The position numbers were made by a program, and so were the translations under genes. A DNA stretch of 64,000 nucleotides from Dermatemys mawii (taxonomy: Eukaryota > Chordata > Testudines > Dermatemydidae): positions 9,201,810-9,265,809 of the forward strand of contig ML677385.1 of NCBI GenBank assembly GCA_007922305.1, in the 5' to 3' direction. Each line of letters opens with the position of its first letter. Position 1 is the stretch's first letter. This document shows positions 23,255 through 33,535 of the stretch, piece after piece. The notes under the pieces are model-generated. The model saw only the letters and a program-made list of their open reading frames with translations, did not search any database and was not told the origin of the DNA.

Positions 23255-23752
23255 ACAGGTATTATTATTAAATATGTATTTTACAATGCCTAAAGGCTAA
23301 CCAAGAAATGGTTCCCATTTGTGCTAGGCACCAAACAAACACAGAGTTGTAGATTATCCCTGCCCTAAATAGACAAGACAAACACAGGATGGAAAAAGGG
23401 GTAGAATGCACAAGCAGAGTGAACAATGTGATGGCAGCAAACATCATCTTAGTATTACATTTAACACCCCCCCCCCACACGTCTGTCTGTTCGTCTCTCT
23501 CTCTCTCTCTCTCCCTCTCTCAGTGAGTTCACTTGAGGGGATCAGTTAAATGGAAAGAAAAGGCAGGGGAAGGAGGTGAGGGGAGTTGTGCAAGGAAGAA
23601 GAGGCTAAGAAGGTCAGGTGTGGAGTGTGATTGAGGAGAAGAGGCTATGAGGGATGGGGAGGGAGAACAAACAGCCAATCGCCACAGGGTAGAGAAAGTC
23701 CAGTAAGAACTGTATGAAGTTCTCTGACTGTCTGAACGTTCCTGCTTTTGCC
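23255..23752 (-). repeat. L2-like repeat, copy B
   Basis: Second copy of the repeat at 16616-17055, in the same orientation. The minus-strand tail is seen on the plus strand as 'tgcctaaaggctaaccaag', 'tgtgctaggcacc' and 'agacaagacaaacacagg'. It continues with blocks shared with copy A ('acaagcagagtgaac', 'atggcagcaaac', 'gaagttctctgac', 'gttcctgctttt'). A (C)n and (CT)n run at 23467-23521 has expanded inside it. Confidence 0.6.
23467..23521. repeat. C-run followed by (CT)n microsatellite
   Basis: A run of nine C bases at about 23468 is followed by 'gtctgtctgttcg' and then an uninterrupted CT run, giving way to CCCTCTCT. Copy A lacks this expansion, so it arose after the two copies separated. 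Confidence 0.9.
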
Positions 23753-23764
23753 ACCACTGGCTGG

Positions 23765-25534
23765 AATCTGGCTGGCTCCTCTCCGCAAGTCTGGCTGGCT
23801 CTAAACCCACATGATGGGGTGTGAGTGGAGGCACCAGTCATGTGGGTCATAGTGACCACAGAGTAGGGGAGTGATCTTCTCTTCACAGTTCTGAGGAGAG
23901 AGGAATGGCCCCAGCTGGACCCCATTTTATTCCCTTGTCCCAGTGCAGCAGTCCCTGGTTTGGCATACATCATGTCCCAACTGAGTAGGTGCATGGATGT
24001 GCTCACAACAAGTTTAGTCCTCAAATGATTACCTGGATACCACAGGGCTTTATTGCCACCAGATGGCAGTTTAAAAGTTTGTTTCCTAATTTGAGTTAAT
24101 ATAATTTCAAATGGAGGCAAGAGTGTGGGTGGGTATAGTGCTTCATCTGGAGAAGAGGAGACAGATTTAGAAACTGGCAGAACCAGTTCTTCCTCCGCTT
24201 CCTCCTCCTTGTCCAAGGGTTCTGATGCAGGGGTCCAGGCTGAAGGGTATACTGAGAAGGCGGGTAGGGCTGCTGATATGGGTCCTGTATGGCCATAGTG
24301 GTCAGGGGCTGGAACTTGGAGGAGGGGCAGGCCCGGGTTTGGTACCAAACCGCTAGTGCTGGGCTGTACGCTGGTGAGTGAGTGCAGGAGTTTAAGCTCC
24401 TTTTGGAGGCGGGTGAGAAATATGGATCCAGCTCATAGCAGGTGTCAAAGTCCGACAAAGTCTCTGGGAACAGTGGATCTGCTGGTACTGGCAGGCCAGA
24501 AGCCAGAGACTGGTAGTGTCCCTCAGCTGGAGTGGGATGTTCACATGTGGTGAAGTGCAGAGGAGGATGCACTGATGGGAGAAGGAGCTCTGGTGTCTGA
24601 ATAATGTCCATCGGAGAGGTTGAAGAGCAAGGTGGTGTGCATGATGGCAAATGGACCAACGGAAGCTGAGATACAGTGGAGATGGGTGGTGCGTGCCCCT
24701 GGGAGCATTCCAGGCAGGTAGCCAACACAGCAGGTAGTGGAGCACTCTTCTTCTTCTTCTTTGCCTTACCCTTGGAGTGAAGAAACTTAGCCAGCAGTGC
24801 AATGGGGTTCACTTTTGATAACTCACCTGACTTGGTGTGGCTCAGGGAGGGAGCACTGCACATGGAAGCAGCTGATGAGGGCTTCCAGCTCTCAAGCTTG
24901 GGTTTATCCCAGACTGCTGACTCTTCCAGATCCAAGGCACTGGATGTGCTAGGAGCACTCACTGCCAGTGAATGGTGCTACACGAGTGGTTCTGCCGATC
25001 TGGGGTTGGAACATTCATGAAGCTGGTGTGCATCCTCCATAAGTAAGTTGTGGAAGCAAAGTTGGCACACTTCTCAAGTCTATGGAGGGAAGGAGCAATA
25101 GATCTCAAAGAGAGCAATGAGATGAGTCTACCCAAGACAGTAGAGACAGTGCTGATGCTCTTCACTCACTGAGAACAAGCAAGAGCATGACGCACAGTTT
25201 TTGAACCCCAGGGCATGGGGCATAGTCCTCAGGGAAGGACACAGAGAACCAACTACACTACTTTGAAAATTATGGCCAGCTAAATAAAGAGAAAAACAAA
25301 AGAAGACTAGTTACAAAAAAATGAAAAGCTTCATCAGGAAAAATCATAATCCCCCTGAGGAAGAGGGATTTCAGCTCAGAACATGCAGTGATAAGAGCAC
25401 ATTGAGAGAATGTTACCCTACACAGCCTCATATAACCTCACCTGGACCATATGGCTGTCTGTGATGCTCTGGCACATGGCTTGCATACGCACCCACATTT
25501 GGAATATGTATAGGGACCATCACTCTAAGAAGAA
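23765..25534 (-). mobile_element. DIRS-like retroelement, 5' part with gag-like ORF
   Basis: On the minus strand it starts near 25534 with 'gttcttcttagagtgatgg', resembling the 5' terminus of turtle DIRS-like elements. About 350 bp of non-coding leader follows, then a gag-like region from about 25175. That region reads C-L-Y-C-L-G-x-T-H-L-I and, nine residues on, I-Y-C-S-F-P-P: a Cx2C...H...C zinc-knuckle-like motif. Then comes a 288-codon open segment rich in S and P with a K-rich patch. No reverse transcriptase or recombinase is present, so the element is 3'-truncated near the edge of the L2-like copy B. The family is recalled, not verified. Confidence 0.55.
24096..25172 (-). pseudogene. 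DIRS-like gag (ORF1) relic
   Basis: The open part (24096-24962, minus) is the longest open segment of the window at 288 codons, but it begins at GTG after an in-frame stop, and the same frame continues upstream through four stops into the Cys-His motif at about 25140-25060. So it is a decayed longer frame. Visible parts in order: zinc-knuckle-like motif; S-A-P-S-T-S-S-A-L-D-L; W-D-K-P-K-L-E-S-W; a basic G-K-A-K-K-K-K-K-S patch; long P/S-rich region; a basic R-R-R-K-R-R-K cluster. Near 24180 the frame shifts into S-S-S-P-D-E-A (plus 1 frame), a motif I recall from reptile DIRS gag proteins. It would have packaged element RNA; it is now inactive. Confidence 0.5.
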
Positions 25535-26224
25535 CTTGAAATCACTGTGAGTTAGGTTGGATTTCAACTGATGAGTGAAACTAGAGTGAAAAGCCCATCA
25601 GCATTCTTTCTAGCAATGTATTTTACAATTTTAGAGTAAAAATACTCAGTATGAAGAGTGTCTGGATTACAATTATTAAACAATAACTACTAATTGGTAT
25701 ATGATTTGATTCATATAATAGACAAGTGTTACCATGTGTTTCCTGTGATGTGTGGAAATAATCCACCTCATAATCTTTTTTTTTATAAGCTTTACACCAG
25801 AAAACACATCTCTCATCTGCAGACTAAATATATTAAATGTATTCATTGACCTGAATGCTGTAATAATTACTATGTATTCTCAATTGTTGATATAAATTTA
25901 TCAAGTGCTGTTCATCGACTGATAGTCAACTGTAAATTTTCATATGTTGTCGTCTAGCTTCAAGTATGATTTAGTTACCAATTGACTTGATAATCGTGAC
26001 TTGGTTCATTGTCCCACATTACCATGTAAATTGGCGGAAACAATAAATCTACTCATGAAACACCAAAGAAGAAATAAATAAGGAGTTACATGTGAAAAGT
26101 AATAATTAGACTATGTGGAAAATAGTTTATGGCATTTCTCTACAGAATCCCTGACTTTGGCCAGTACTATCCATACCGCACCTTCATTATCACTAAAATA
26201 AAGGATTTGATTCTGTCCCAGAGG
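25535..26224. other. Unique AT-rich DNA
   Basis: No gene or repeat recognised between the DIRS-like 5' end and the GC-rich repeat. Confidence 0.5.
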
Positions 26225-26555
26225 TCACGGATTCTGTGACTTTAATGGACCCCCCTGATTTCTTCAGTTTCAGCCTGCTGTAGTGGCCCAGCTGGAGCAG
26301 CTGTCAGCCCAGGAACAGGAACGGAGTAGTGGCTTGGGGTCAGAGCAGCAGCCAGCAGACAGCCTCCATTGCAGGATAGTGGCCCAGGGGCGGGTCAGCA
26401 GCCCAGAACCACTAGAGCAGCCCCCTGGGCCACCAGTGCAGCGGCTCCCATGACAGAAGCAACAACCAGGGCCAGATGTTGTTCCAGGGTTCTTGAAGCA
26501 ATGGCCCGGGGCCGCTGCATCAGTGGCAGGGGCAGCTGGGGCCAGAGCAGCTAGT
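26225..26555. repeat. GC-rich interspersed repeat, unclassified
   Basis: Starts with the near-palindrome GTCACGGATTCTGTGAC at 26225 and continues with a CAG/GCC-rich stretch ('gcagcagccagcagacagcc'). I recall turtle repeats that join a 'gtcacgga...tccgtgac' motif to a GC-rich body. A 61-codon open frame within it is only a by-product of the composition. Confidence 0.45.
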
Positions 26556-27199
26556 TCAGTTCAATTAATGATTCATTGAAGGTTGAGAAATCAATTGGGA
26601 TGGGGAGGGGGAAGGATTTTTTCCCCTCTCTAATTTATAAGGGTGGAATCTAATATTTCTAAAATCCTGAAGGACCTTCTGACCAGGATCAATCAGTGGA
26701 ATTCATTAACTACAGATAATACTTCCTTTATTTAATAAATCAATTAGTTTTAAATGCAAAACTTGTTTAAATAAACTTTTTTCTTATGTAGCTAGCACTT
26801 TTATATTTTTATTTAACTTTAAAATACAGTTTTATGCATTCTTAATTAAAATCAAATTTCCATCCAAATAGAGCTGGATGCAAATCACAAGTTAAAAAAA
26901 GTCATCTAGTAAATAATGCACCAATCACCATTTTCTAATATAAAAAATTAAGAATCTGGATAAATGTGTGTTAGTGCATAATTGCTTAAATAAAGGTGTA
27001 CAGATACAATGTATCCACCTAGTTTGCATAAAGAAGCCAAATTTAGTGTAAAGGCTATATCAACATGTTTTATTGGTTACTAACCAATGAGAATCAACAT
27101 TTCTTTAGGAAAATAATTAAAAGTACAAATGTAAAATTAAATTAAAACGGATTATTTAAACCAGGGTTTCCTGCTTGCTGATTTAAATCAAATCACCCT
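26556..27199. mobile_element. AT-rich non-autonomous DNA transposon, one terminus kept
   Basis: The right end on the minus strand reads CAGGGTGATTTGATTTAAAT, the terminus of an abundant AT-rich reptile transposon rich in 'gatttaaatca' words. Matching internal phrases are 'ccaatgagaatcaac' (27089), 'aaaataattaaaagtac' (27111) and 'gtttcctgcttgctgattt' (27167). The left end ('cagttcaattaatgattcat') is degraded, so no clear target duplication was found. Non-coding; hAT-like by its CAGGG terminus. Confidence 0.55.
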
Positions 27200-29664
27200 G
27201 CAGTTGCTATCTGGGAATCCAGAGGCAGTGATGACACCGAAATTGAGAAACATTCAACAAAAGGTCAGATGCCCTCACCTGAGGGAGTAGACATAGGCAC
27301 TTCGAAATACTGCAAAAATGCTCAAGAGTGCTAACAATCATCTCCAATTTATCCAGATTAAGCCTAGGACAACAGACCTTGTTCTGTGTAACTGTGTCTG
27401 TCAGGCATCAGAAATGGTTCAGTACAGATCCAAGGAAAGGAGATAGAATCCTCACCAACATAATGGTGACCGTATAGCCTCAGGGAATGAGTCACAAATT
27501 CTCCCACAAAATTCACATATGTTGAAAAACAGATTTGAACATGTTTAACCCTTAGGATAGCAGTTGCCAAGAGCAAAGCACTAGGAAAGGAATTCTGTAC
27601 CTCCCTGCATGTTTTGTGATGAGGCTAAGGCTCAGCTATGCCAAAGGCCACTGATAAATTTAAGTAGTAATAATAGGGCATACTACTTTTATCCTTTATT
27701 CTGAAGAAGCCATTAACTGCAGACTGGAGTTTGCATGGCATATCCAGATCTGAATTCTGACTAATTAGGGCCCCAGTACTGGAGATCAGCAGATGCTGCT
27801 GGATAGTCCCATCACCATGTTCCCAGTGTCCTACCCTAGAAAGTGACTAATGACTGAGCAGACATTTAGAAGGTCTATAATGTCAAGATGGTCTCCTCAG
27901 CAAAGCAAGGGTGATGGTAATTTGAAGGTTGCCCTGAAGAGGCATTATCACTCATCAACAAAGGGCACAGGTAATCCGTAGTGGCTTTCATCAAGGATTA
28001 CGATTTCACTGAAGGATTATGAATGAGGTTATGATTGTGCATTGTCAGCCAGTACATTTACTCGTTTCCACATTAGTAGAACATACCTGTATTGTAGCTA
28101 AATGAAGACTTCAGTCTCCTTCATTTTTCACAGTTACTAATTTGACTAAAACTTTTGTGTCCATAGGTATGGATATGAAAGTAGGTGCTGGTGTATTCCA
28201 GGGACTAAGCTATATATGAGTTTTCATAAATAATCTATTGTTTGTCCACTTAAAAATGATCTCATTTACAGAGATCTCATGGTCCCTGATGTGCAGACCT
28301 TATAATGCGGTCCTTCAGAGACAAGAAAGGTACAACATAAAACAATCTAATTGGTTCATTTCCCCTTATGATTTGGTTTTGGGAATGCAATTAACCTCTT
28401 GTTGTTCCTGAACAATATGAATTTAAATCCACAGATGAAATTTAAATGAATACCACATTGTTGACTTCAAACATTTCCACTGTTCTGTCTCTGCCTGATA
28501 GGAACCTTATTAAAAGAAAAAAGAAAGATGAAAATTGTGTGGATTAATACATTAGTGATATTTATGTAATGACTCTATAAGCAGGAATCCTTTTTTTTTT
28601 TTAAAAAAAAGTAGGAGCTGTGCAAACAACCAATGAAATCTGAGAATTTGGAAGTTAAGGTTGATATCCTTTTCTTAATCCATGAAGTAACTAAAGCAAG
28701 ACATTTTTTTCAGTTTAGCTAATATTTTGCTTTACAGATAATGCAAGATTTGTAGTATGGTTTTAAAACAGCTAAACTAAGTAGTTTCAGTAATACCTAA
28801 AATTTGTATGGAAGGATCTCTGTCTAGTGTAGGTGTCTATAATGTGTGTTTATATCTGTTATATCTTCTCTTTTACATATAAACATATGGTGGAGAGATA
28901 GCAAACCTGTACTTAAAGTTCTGCTATTGTTTATATGTGTTGTGTGTATGTTTGTATGTCTTATCTCAATTACTTTTTTTCTGTGTTTGTTCTCTATACT
29001 TTGTTATACATGCTGTATACAATGACTCTTTTTGAGTGGTTGCAGTTTGATTGGTAAATATGGATTTTGTGTTATGCCAATTTTGGAACTTTCACCTGAT
29101 GTGCACCTACAAGTAAATACAAATTTGTATTCAAAGACTATTTTGTGATCATCTTTCTTGTAAAAACATTTTAGCTGATGTATGAACTTGGTCAACCAGT
29201 ATTTTTATGTCTTAGTTGCCACAGCAACATACAATAAGCCCACTTGCTAGAAGTGCTTTTGACGTTTATTATTTAACAAATGTGTTCCATATGGGGAGCA
29301 CCAGACTTTCAAACCAACATTTTTGAGGACAATTATTATCTCTTGCTCAAAACATCACAAGAGATTAAATCATAATCTCTTTGTGTCACTGTCGTTTGAC
29401 ACATTCAATTTCTGAAACTGAAGCTGAGGTATTCTTTCAGAAAAAAAACCCTTCCCACGTCAGTAAAGAACCATTTATTTATTTATTTTTACTCTGTCTT
29501 TAAAAGTGACATAATTATTTTCCCTCCTCAAAATTGGAACTACAACTTGTTTAAGCACTTATATCTTGAATGCCAAGTTTAAGCTGTGAGCAATTTTTTT
29601 ACATCTGAATTATAAATCTTTAAAAATAGGATCTATAATGAAAATGCTGCAAGATCCTTAATTC
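27200..29664. other. Unique AT-rich DNA
   Basis: No gene or repeat recognised apart from homopolymer runs (T then A near 28590-28612). Open frames are at most 70 codons. Confidence 0.5.
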
Positions 29665-29669
29665 TAGTC
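29665..29669. repeat. Left target-site duplication TAGTC of the solo LTR
   Basis: Exact match to 30493-30497. Confidence 0.85.
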
Positions 29670-29771
29670 TGTCGGGGTTCACATCCCCGAGTCTTGGGCC
29701 ACATGGTCCAATGGCCAGAACTGGTAGGTCTGCCCCCACTTCAGGGCGGCCGAAGTCCGCAGGACCGTCCC

Positions 29772-29998
29772 AGCTGCAGGGCAAAGCGGGGTAGCAGCCC
29801 AAAGCCTATATAGGAGCCCCGGTTGCAGGGCAAAGCGGGGCAGCACCCAAAAAGTCTATATAGGAGCCCCTGTTGCAGGGCAAGGCAGCACCCCAAAGTC
29901 TGTATCAGCACCCCAATTGCAGGGTAAGCTGGGGCAGAACCCCAAAGTCTATGGGAGAGCCACTAGTTGCAGGGGAAGGCGGGGTAGTGGCCTAGGTA
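29772..29998. repeat. Minisatellite of about 50-bp units inside the LTR
   Basis: Five units begin near 29772, 29822, 29872, 29916 and 29966, each with 'gttgcagggcaa.gcgggg' then 'agca(c)ccc(a)aagtcta'. The spacing is 50, 50, 44 and 50 bp. The first two units carry 'ctatatagg'. Tandem units of this length within an LTR are often enhancer-like, but that is inference. Confidence 0.85.
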
Positions 29999-30375
29999 GG
30001 GGGCCCGGGGCCCACCCATCTCCGCCGGGCCCCGACCCAGGGTCCTAACAGTGGCTCAGCAATTTCCCCCAGACTCAGCGGGGTGGTCCCACCGAAACAT
30101 GCTGAGTATCTTCGGGTGGGAGATACCACTCCCCCACCCACCTTAGGTCGCTTCCTATCAGTTCCGCTGTGTGGGTCTCCCAGGCGCCTCTGGATCCTCC
30201 ATGCACCTTCGGGTCAGTCGTCCCCTCCGGCGGCTCCCATCCCTGGGCTCCCGGCAGGTCTGGGTAGGCCTCTGACTCCGGCTCCTCTGGGGGCTGTGTC
30301 TGGTCCTCCGCCAGAGCTCCCCAGGCACGTCCTCCTCCCTCGGCCACCAACCCAGACTGAGCTGAGCTCCTGGCC

Positions 30376-30381
30376 TTTATA
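30376..30381 (-). promoter_or_regulatory. TATA box candidate of the solo LTR
   Basis: The minus strand reads CAGTATAAAGGCC. If the LTR is in minus orientation this lies about 110 bp from its 5' end, a short U3. Predicted from the motif only. Confidence 0.4.
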
Positions 30382-30492
30382 CTGCTGGGGCACCTAGAGC
30401 ATGCCCAGTACCTCGGGAGGTGGGGCTTCCACTGCCAGAGCTACTGGCTTAACCCCTTCCTCCCTAGTGCGGGGTTGACTAGCCCCGCCACA

Positions 30493-30497
30493 TAGTC
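30493..30497. repeat. Right target-site duplication TAGTC of the solo LTR
   Basis: Exact match to 29665-29669. Confidence 0.85.
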
Positions 30498-32015
30498 ATA
30501 CAAACATTGTTATAATAAAACACATAAATGTTCTTAGATTCAGATGCATTATTGCTGAATAATACCAATCATTTAGCCTTTCTACTATAGGAGACTTCTG
30601 GGCCCAATCCCTTCCTTCAGTTTTTTGATATTATATTGTATTTGATATGCCATAATTGTGATTATTTTGTTTTAAATTAGGAAAAAGACTTGTATACAGG
30701 GGCCTCACAAAATATAATAGCTCTGGGCCCACAGGAGAATTAATCCAGCTCTGCACACAAATCCTCTTTTTCTATTCTCTATATGTTAACACAATTATTC
30801 TCTGTTACGGGAATCTAATATATTTTTGTAAAATATTTTTTAAACATAGAAGGCCTAAGTAATCATATATTGCAAGGTGAGAATACAGAATCTAGGACGA
30901 GACAATGTTTAAATTTCCTAGTGCAATACAGCATTAATTACATGTCTCTGTTATCTGTCTCTGTTATTACAGTATTTAGATGAGACTAGAATGGGAGATG
31001 TTGAGTACCTTCATCCTCTTATTAGGAGATTAGGAAAATTTACACCTTTTGGGAACTAATTTATGATCTTTGTCAACTGGAATGACTCATAAAATGAGCA
31101 GAAAAAAATATCTGGTTCAATGGGCATTGAAAACATTGGGAACTTGTCTATTGAGTTTAATGGACATTAATTCAGGGCTAGAGCACTGGAAGACATATTA
31201 GCACGGTAAAATTTCAAAACTATGTACATTTACTATATATTTTCAGTTTGTTGTGGAGCTGAAAAAATATTTATCTGTATCCCCATGAGAAATACTTCAT
31301 TGTTCTGAGCTTCGCCTCCTGTAGAAACAGCAGCATTCCTTTGGGAAGAAAAAAACTCATTTGATTTAGTAAAATTACTCTTACCAGAAATGCCTGTGGG
31401 ATTCCTGAGACTAGTTCCTTTCAGCTACTGTTTTTTGACTTTACAGAGCCATCCATGTTTTTTATATTCTCATGAGCTGAGTACTTGAGAAAGTTCCAAA
31501 ACACAAATCCAGTCAATCTACTTCCTTAGCTTTTCATATGTGTGGTCCACAGGTTTTCTCTTCTGTAACATGCCTAATCATAATTGTCTGTATAAAAATG
31601 TGGACTCTTCTTGGGAAGCATTCTGCTGATAAGAATGTGGGAGCTAAGGCCTCATGGAAAGGGATCTAAGTTGCAAAACTGTGCCAATTACTTCCATACT
31701 CCATACTACTACTACTATGTGTATTACATTAAGACATCCCAGTACTGCCTTAAATTATGCTTCTAACACTTACATGAAATGTTTCTAGAGAAATCAGTTG
31801 TTTTCACTTAGCACACAATCCCTTTGGTCCTGTGTCAACGCTCTCATCTAATCATATAATCATTCATGTACTTACCATCTCAGCAACTCACACTCAAAAA
31901 TCAAAACAAAAGCCTGCAATTAAAGGGGCAAAAGGGAAATCAGATGATTTAAAATGTGAAATTTTGTTTTAATTAATTCTTAAGAGAACATGTGTTAAAT
32001 AATCTCAAAAGCTTC
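30498..32015. other. Unique AT-rich DNA
   Basis: No gene or recognised repeat. Confidence 0.5.
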
Positions 32016-32796
32016 TCTCATAAGTGTGAAGTAGCCTAGAATTAGTGATTACCTGTAAGGGGTTAAGCTAAAGGTAACCTGAGAGGTGGACAACTGACCA
32101 ATGAGAAATCCCTCAGGAGACAAAGTATTTTAAGTTTCAGTTTCTCTCTGGGTCTCTGTCTGTTCACCTCGGCTATGGGATGAACACAGCTATGTCTTTC
32201 ACTGTAACTATAAGATTCTATCAAGTACTGTAGTCAGTACGTTTACCTTCTTTTTATCACTTGGAGGGTTCTCAGTGGTGAGTGTTGGCTGGGTGCTTCT
32301 TGAGATTGTAAGATTCAGCAGAGATATCAACAGTGGGAAAAAGTTGCCTCGGGGGAGAGGTTTGGTTTCTGAATCCTTTTGTTGATTATGGTAGATGCTG
32401 TTCTATTGATGGTTATAAGGGATTTATTCCTTTCTTTTTTTCTTTTATTAAAATCTTTCTTTTAAGAAGCTGACTGCTTGTTTTTCATTGTGTAAGATCC
32501 TGGTTTTGGATCGGGCACGTCTCGCAGGAGCAGGCGAGGTTTGGTTTTTTTTCTCTCAAGCTTCTCAGGGAAGGAAGAAGTTTGGGGGGTTAGTGGAAAG
32601 GGAAAGAAGGGTCCCAAACTACCCCAGACCTAGTTTGGTGGTGGCAGTGTACCAGGTCCAGATACAGAAGAAGTTGTGTTCTGGGGAAAAACATTTTAAC
32701 CCAAGCTGGTAAAATAAGCTTGGGGGGGTTATTTCTTCTTTCATGCGGGTCCCCACATCTGTACCCTAGAGTTCAGAGTGGGGAGGCAATCCTGAC
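32016..32796 (+). mobile_element. LTR-like retroelement remnant
   Basis: Phrases recalled from a very abundant turtle repeat occur in order: 'acctgtaaggggttaag' (32051), 'gaccaatgag' (32096), 'attaaaatctttctttt' (32448), 'aagatcctggttttggat' (32493), 'ccccacatctgtaccctag' (32751) and 'gttcagagtggggaggcaa' (32771). A CCAAT box, an AT-rich TATA-like stretch about 30 bp on, and an ATTAAA near 32449 give an LTR-like order on the plus strand. AGCTTC occurs at 32010-32015 and 32797-32802 and may be a target duplication, but the ends are not TG/CA. Class uncertain; the 74-codon frame within is not real. Confidence 0.5.
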
Positions 32797-32802
32797 AGCT
32801 TC

Positions 32803-33411
32803 AATTCTGAGTCCTCTGCATTCTAAAAATAGGTAGGTTCCAATTTCTTGATATTATTAACTTTTTAGTAAGGAGAATTAAAGCATTAAAAAAAGAACCT
32901 GTTAAAAGTCAGCAGAAAAGAGAGGTCTAGAAGTTTTTTCTATCTTTTCTTTTTCAAACATCAGTGACTTTCTTGCTCGTCTTCCTTTTCTTTCTCCTTT
33001 TCTTTGTCCATCTTAGCAGGAACTGTGTTCTCTTTTTGAATCTCCAAGTTCCCAGAATTGTAAAACCAATCAATTAATTTAACTACTATATAAAGTCAAC
33101 ATTGAAAAAACAGATCTACATGGAAATGTATTGAATCAAGTAAAATTACTTGAAAGTGGGATGACCCGGTTTGTGGTTCTTCTCATATATCATGAGCTAA
33201 GTGTTTTCCTTTTCAACATTGCAGGCCAGATTCTGGGCTAGTATACATTGGCATAGCTCCAGTGACTTCATGGTGCTACAAATGTATGCCAGTTGAGTGC
33301 CTGCTCTTAGGAATTTGAAGATCCTATGTAAAGTTTCTGCATTTGGGAAGGAGAGCGTGTGTGTGGTGTTAGCTATGGTGGCACCAGCCTCAGGATAAAT
33401 AGCCCCCTGGG
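32803..33411. other. Unique DNA with a palindromic-repeat fragment
   Basis: At 33225-33300, 'gccagattctgggctagtat' then 'cattggcatagctccagtgactt' resembles half of a palindromic amniote repeat that usually reads agctccattgacttcaatgg. The rest is AT-rich with a pyrimidine-rich stretch at 32935-33040. Confidence 0.45.
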
Positions 33412-33535
33412 TAGGGTGACCAGACAGCAGTGTGAAAAATCGGGATGGGGATGGGAGGTAATAGGAGCCCCTATGTAAGAAAAAGACCCCAAAATTGGGA
33501 CTGTCCCTATAAAATCAGGACATCTGGACACCCTA
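33412..33535. mobile_element. 124-bp hAT-type MITE with perfect 8-bp TSD
   Basis: Termini TAGGGTGACCAGA and, from the right on the other strand, TAGGGTGTCCAGA: 12 of 13 identical. The flanks are the perfect 8-mer CCCCTGGG at 33404-33411 and 33536-33543. Both the length of the duplication and the TIR point to hAT transposition. The interior ('aaatcgggatgggg', 'gactgtccctataaaatca') belongs to an abundant turtle MITE. Non-coding. Confidence 0.92.

Larger units (their letters stand above)
29670..30492 (-). mobile_element. Solo LTR, 823 bp, with 5-bp TSD
   Basis: Starts TGTCGGGG and ends CCCCGCCACA, so the termini are TG...CA. It is flanked by the perfect 5-mer TAGTC at 29665-29669 and 30493-30497. 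GC content jumps exactly at these borders. No internal retroelement sequence is present, so two LTRs recombined into one. Orientation is probably minus: on that strand a TATAAA (30376-30381) follows about 110 bp of U3-like DNA. No clear AATAAA was seen. 5-bp duplications occur for Ty3/Gypsy and several ERV classes, so the class stays open. It holds a five-unit minisatellite. Confidence 0.85.

Noticed and set aside
23529..24348. Minus-strand 101- and 244-codon open frames
   Set aside because: The second is largely an out-of-frame continuation of the DIRS-like gag relic that runs into the L2-like copy B; the first lies in copy B. Not separate genes.
29772..29998. CRISPR-like regular array
   Set aside because: Units are directly adjacent 50-bp tandem repeats without unique spacers, inside an LTR of a vertebrate genome.
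30075..30397. Open frames on both strands in GC-rich DNA
   Set aside because: They fall inside the solo LTR and have no protein family resemblance.
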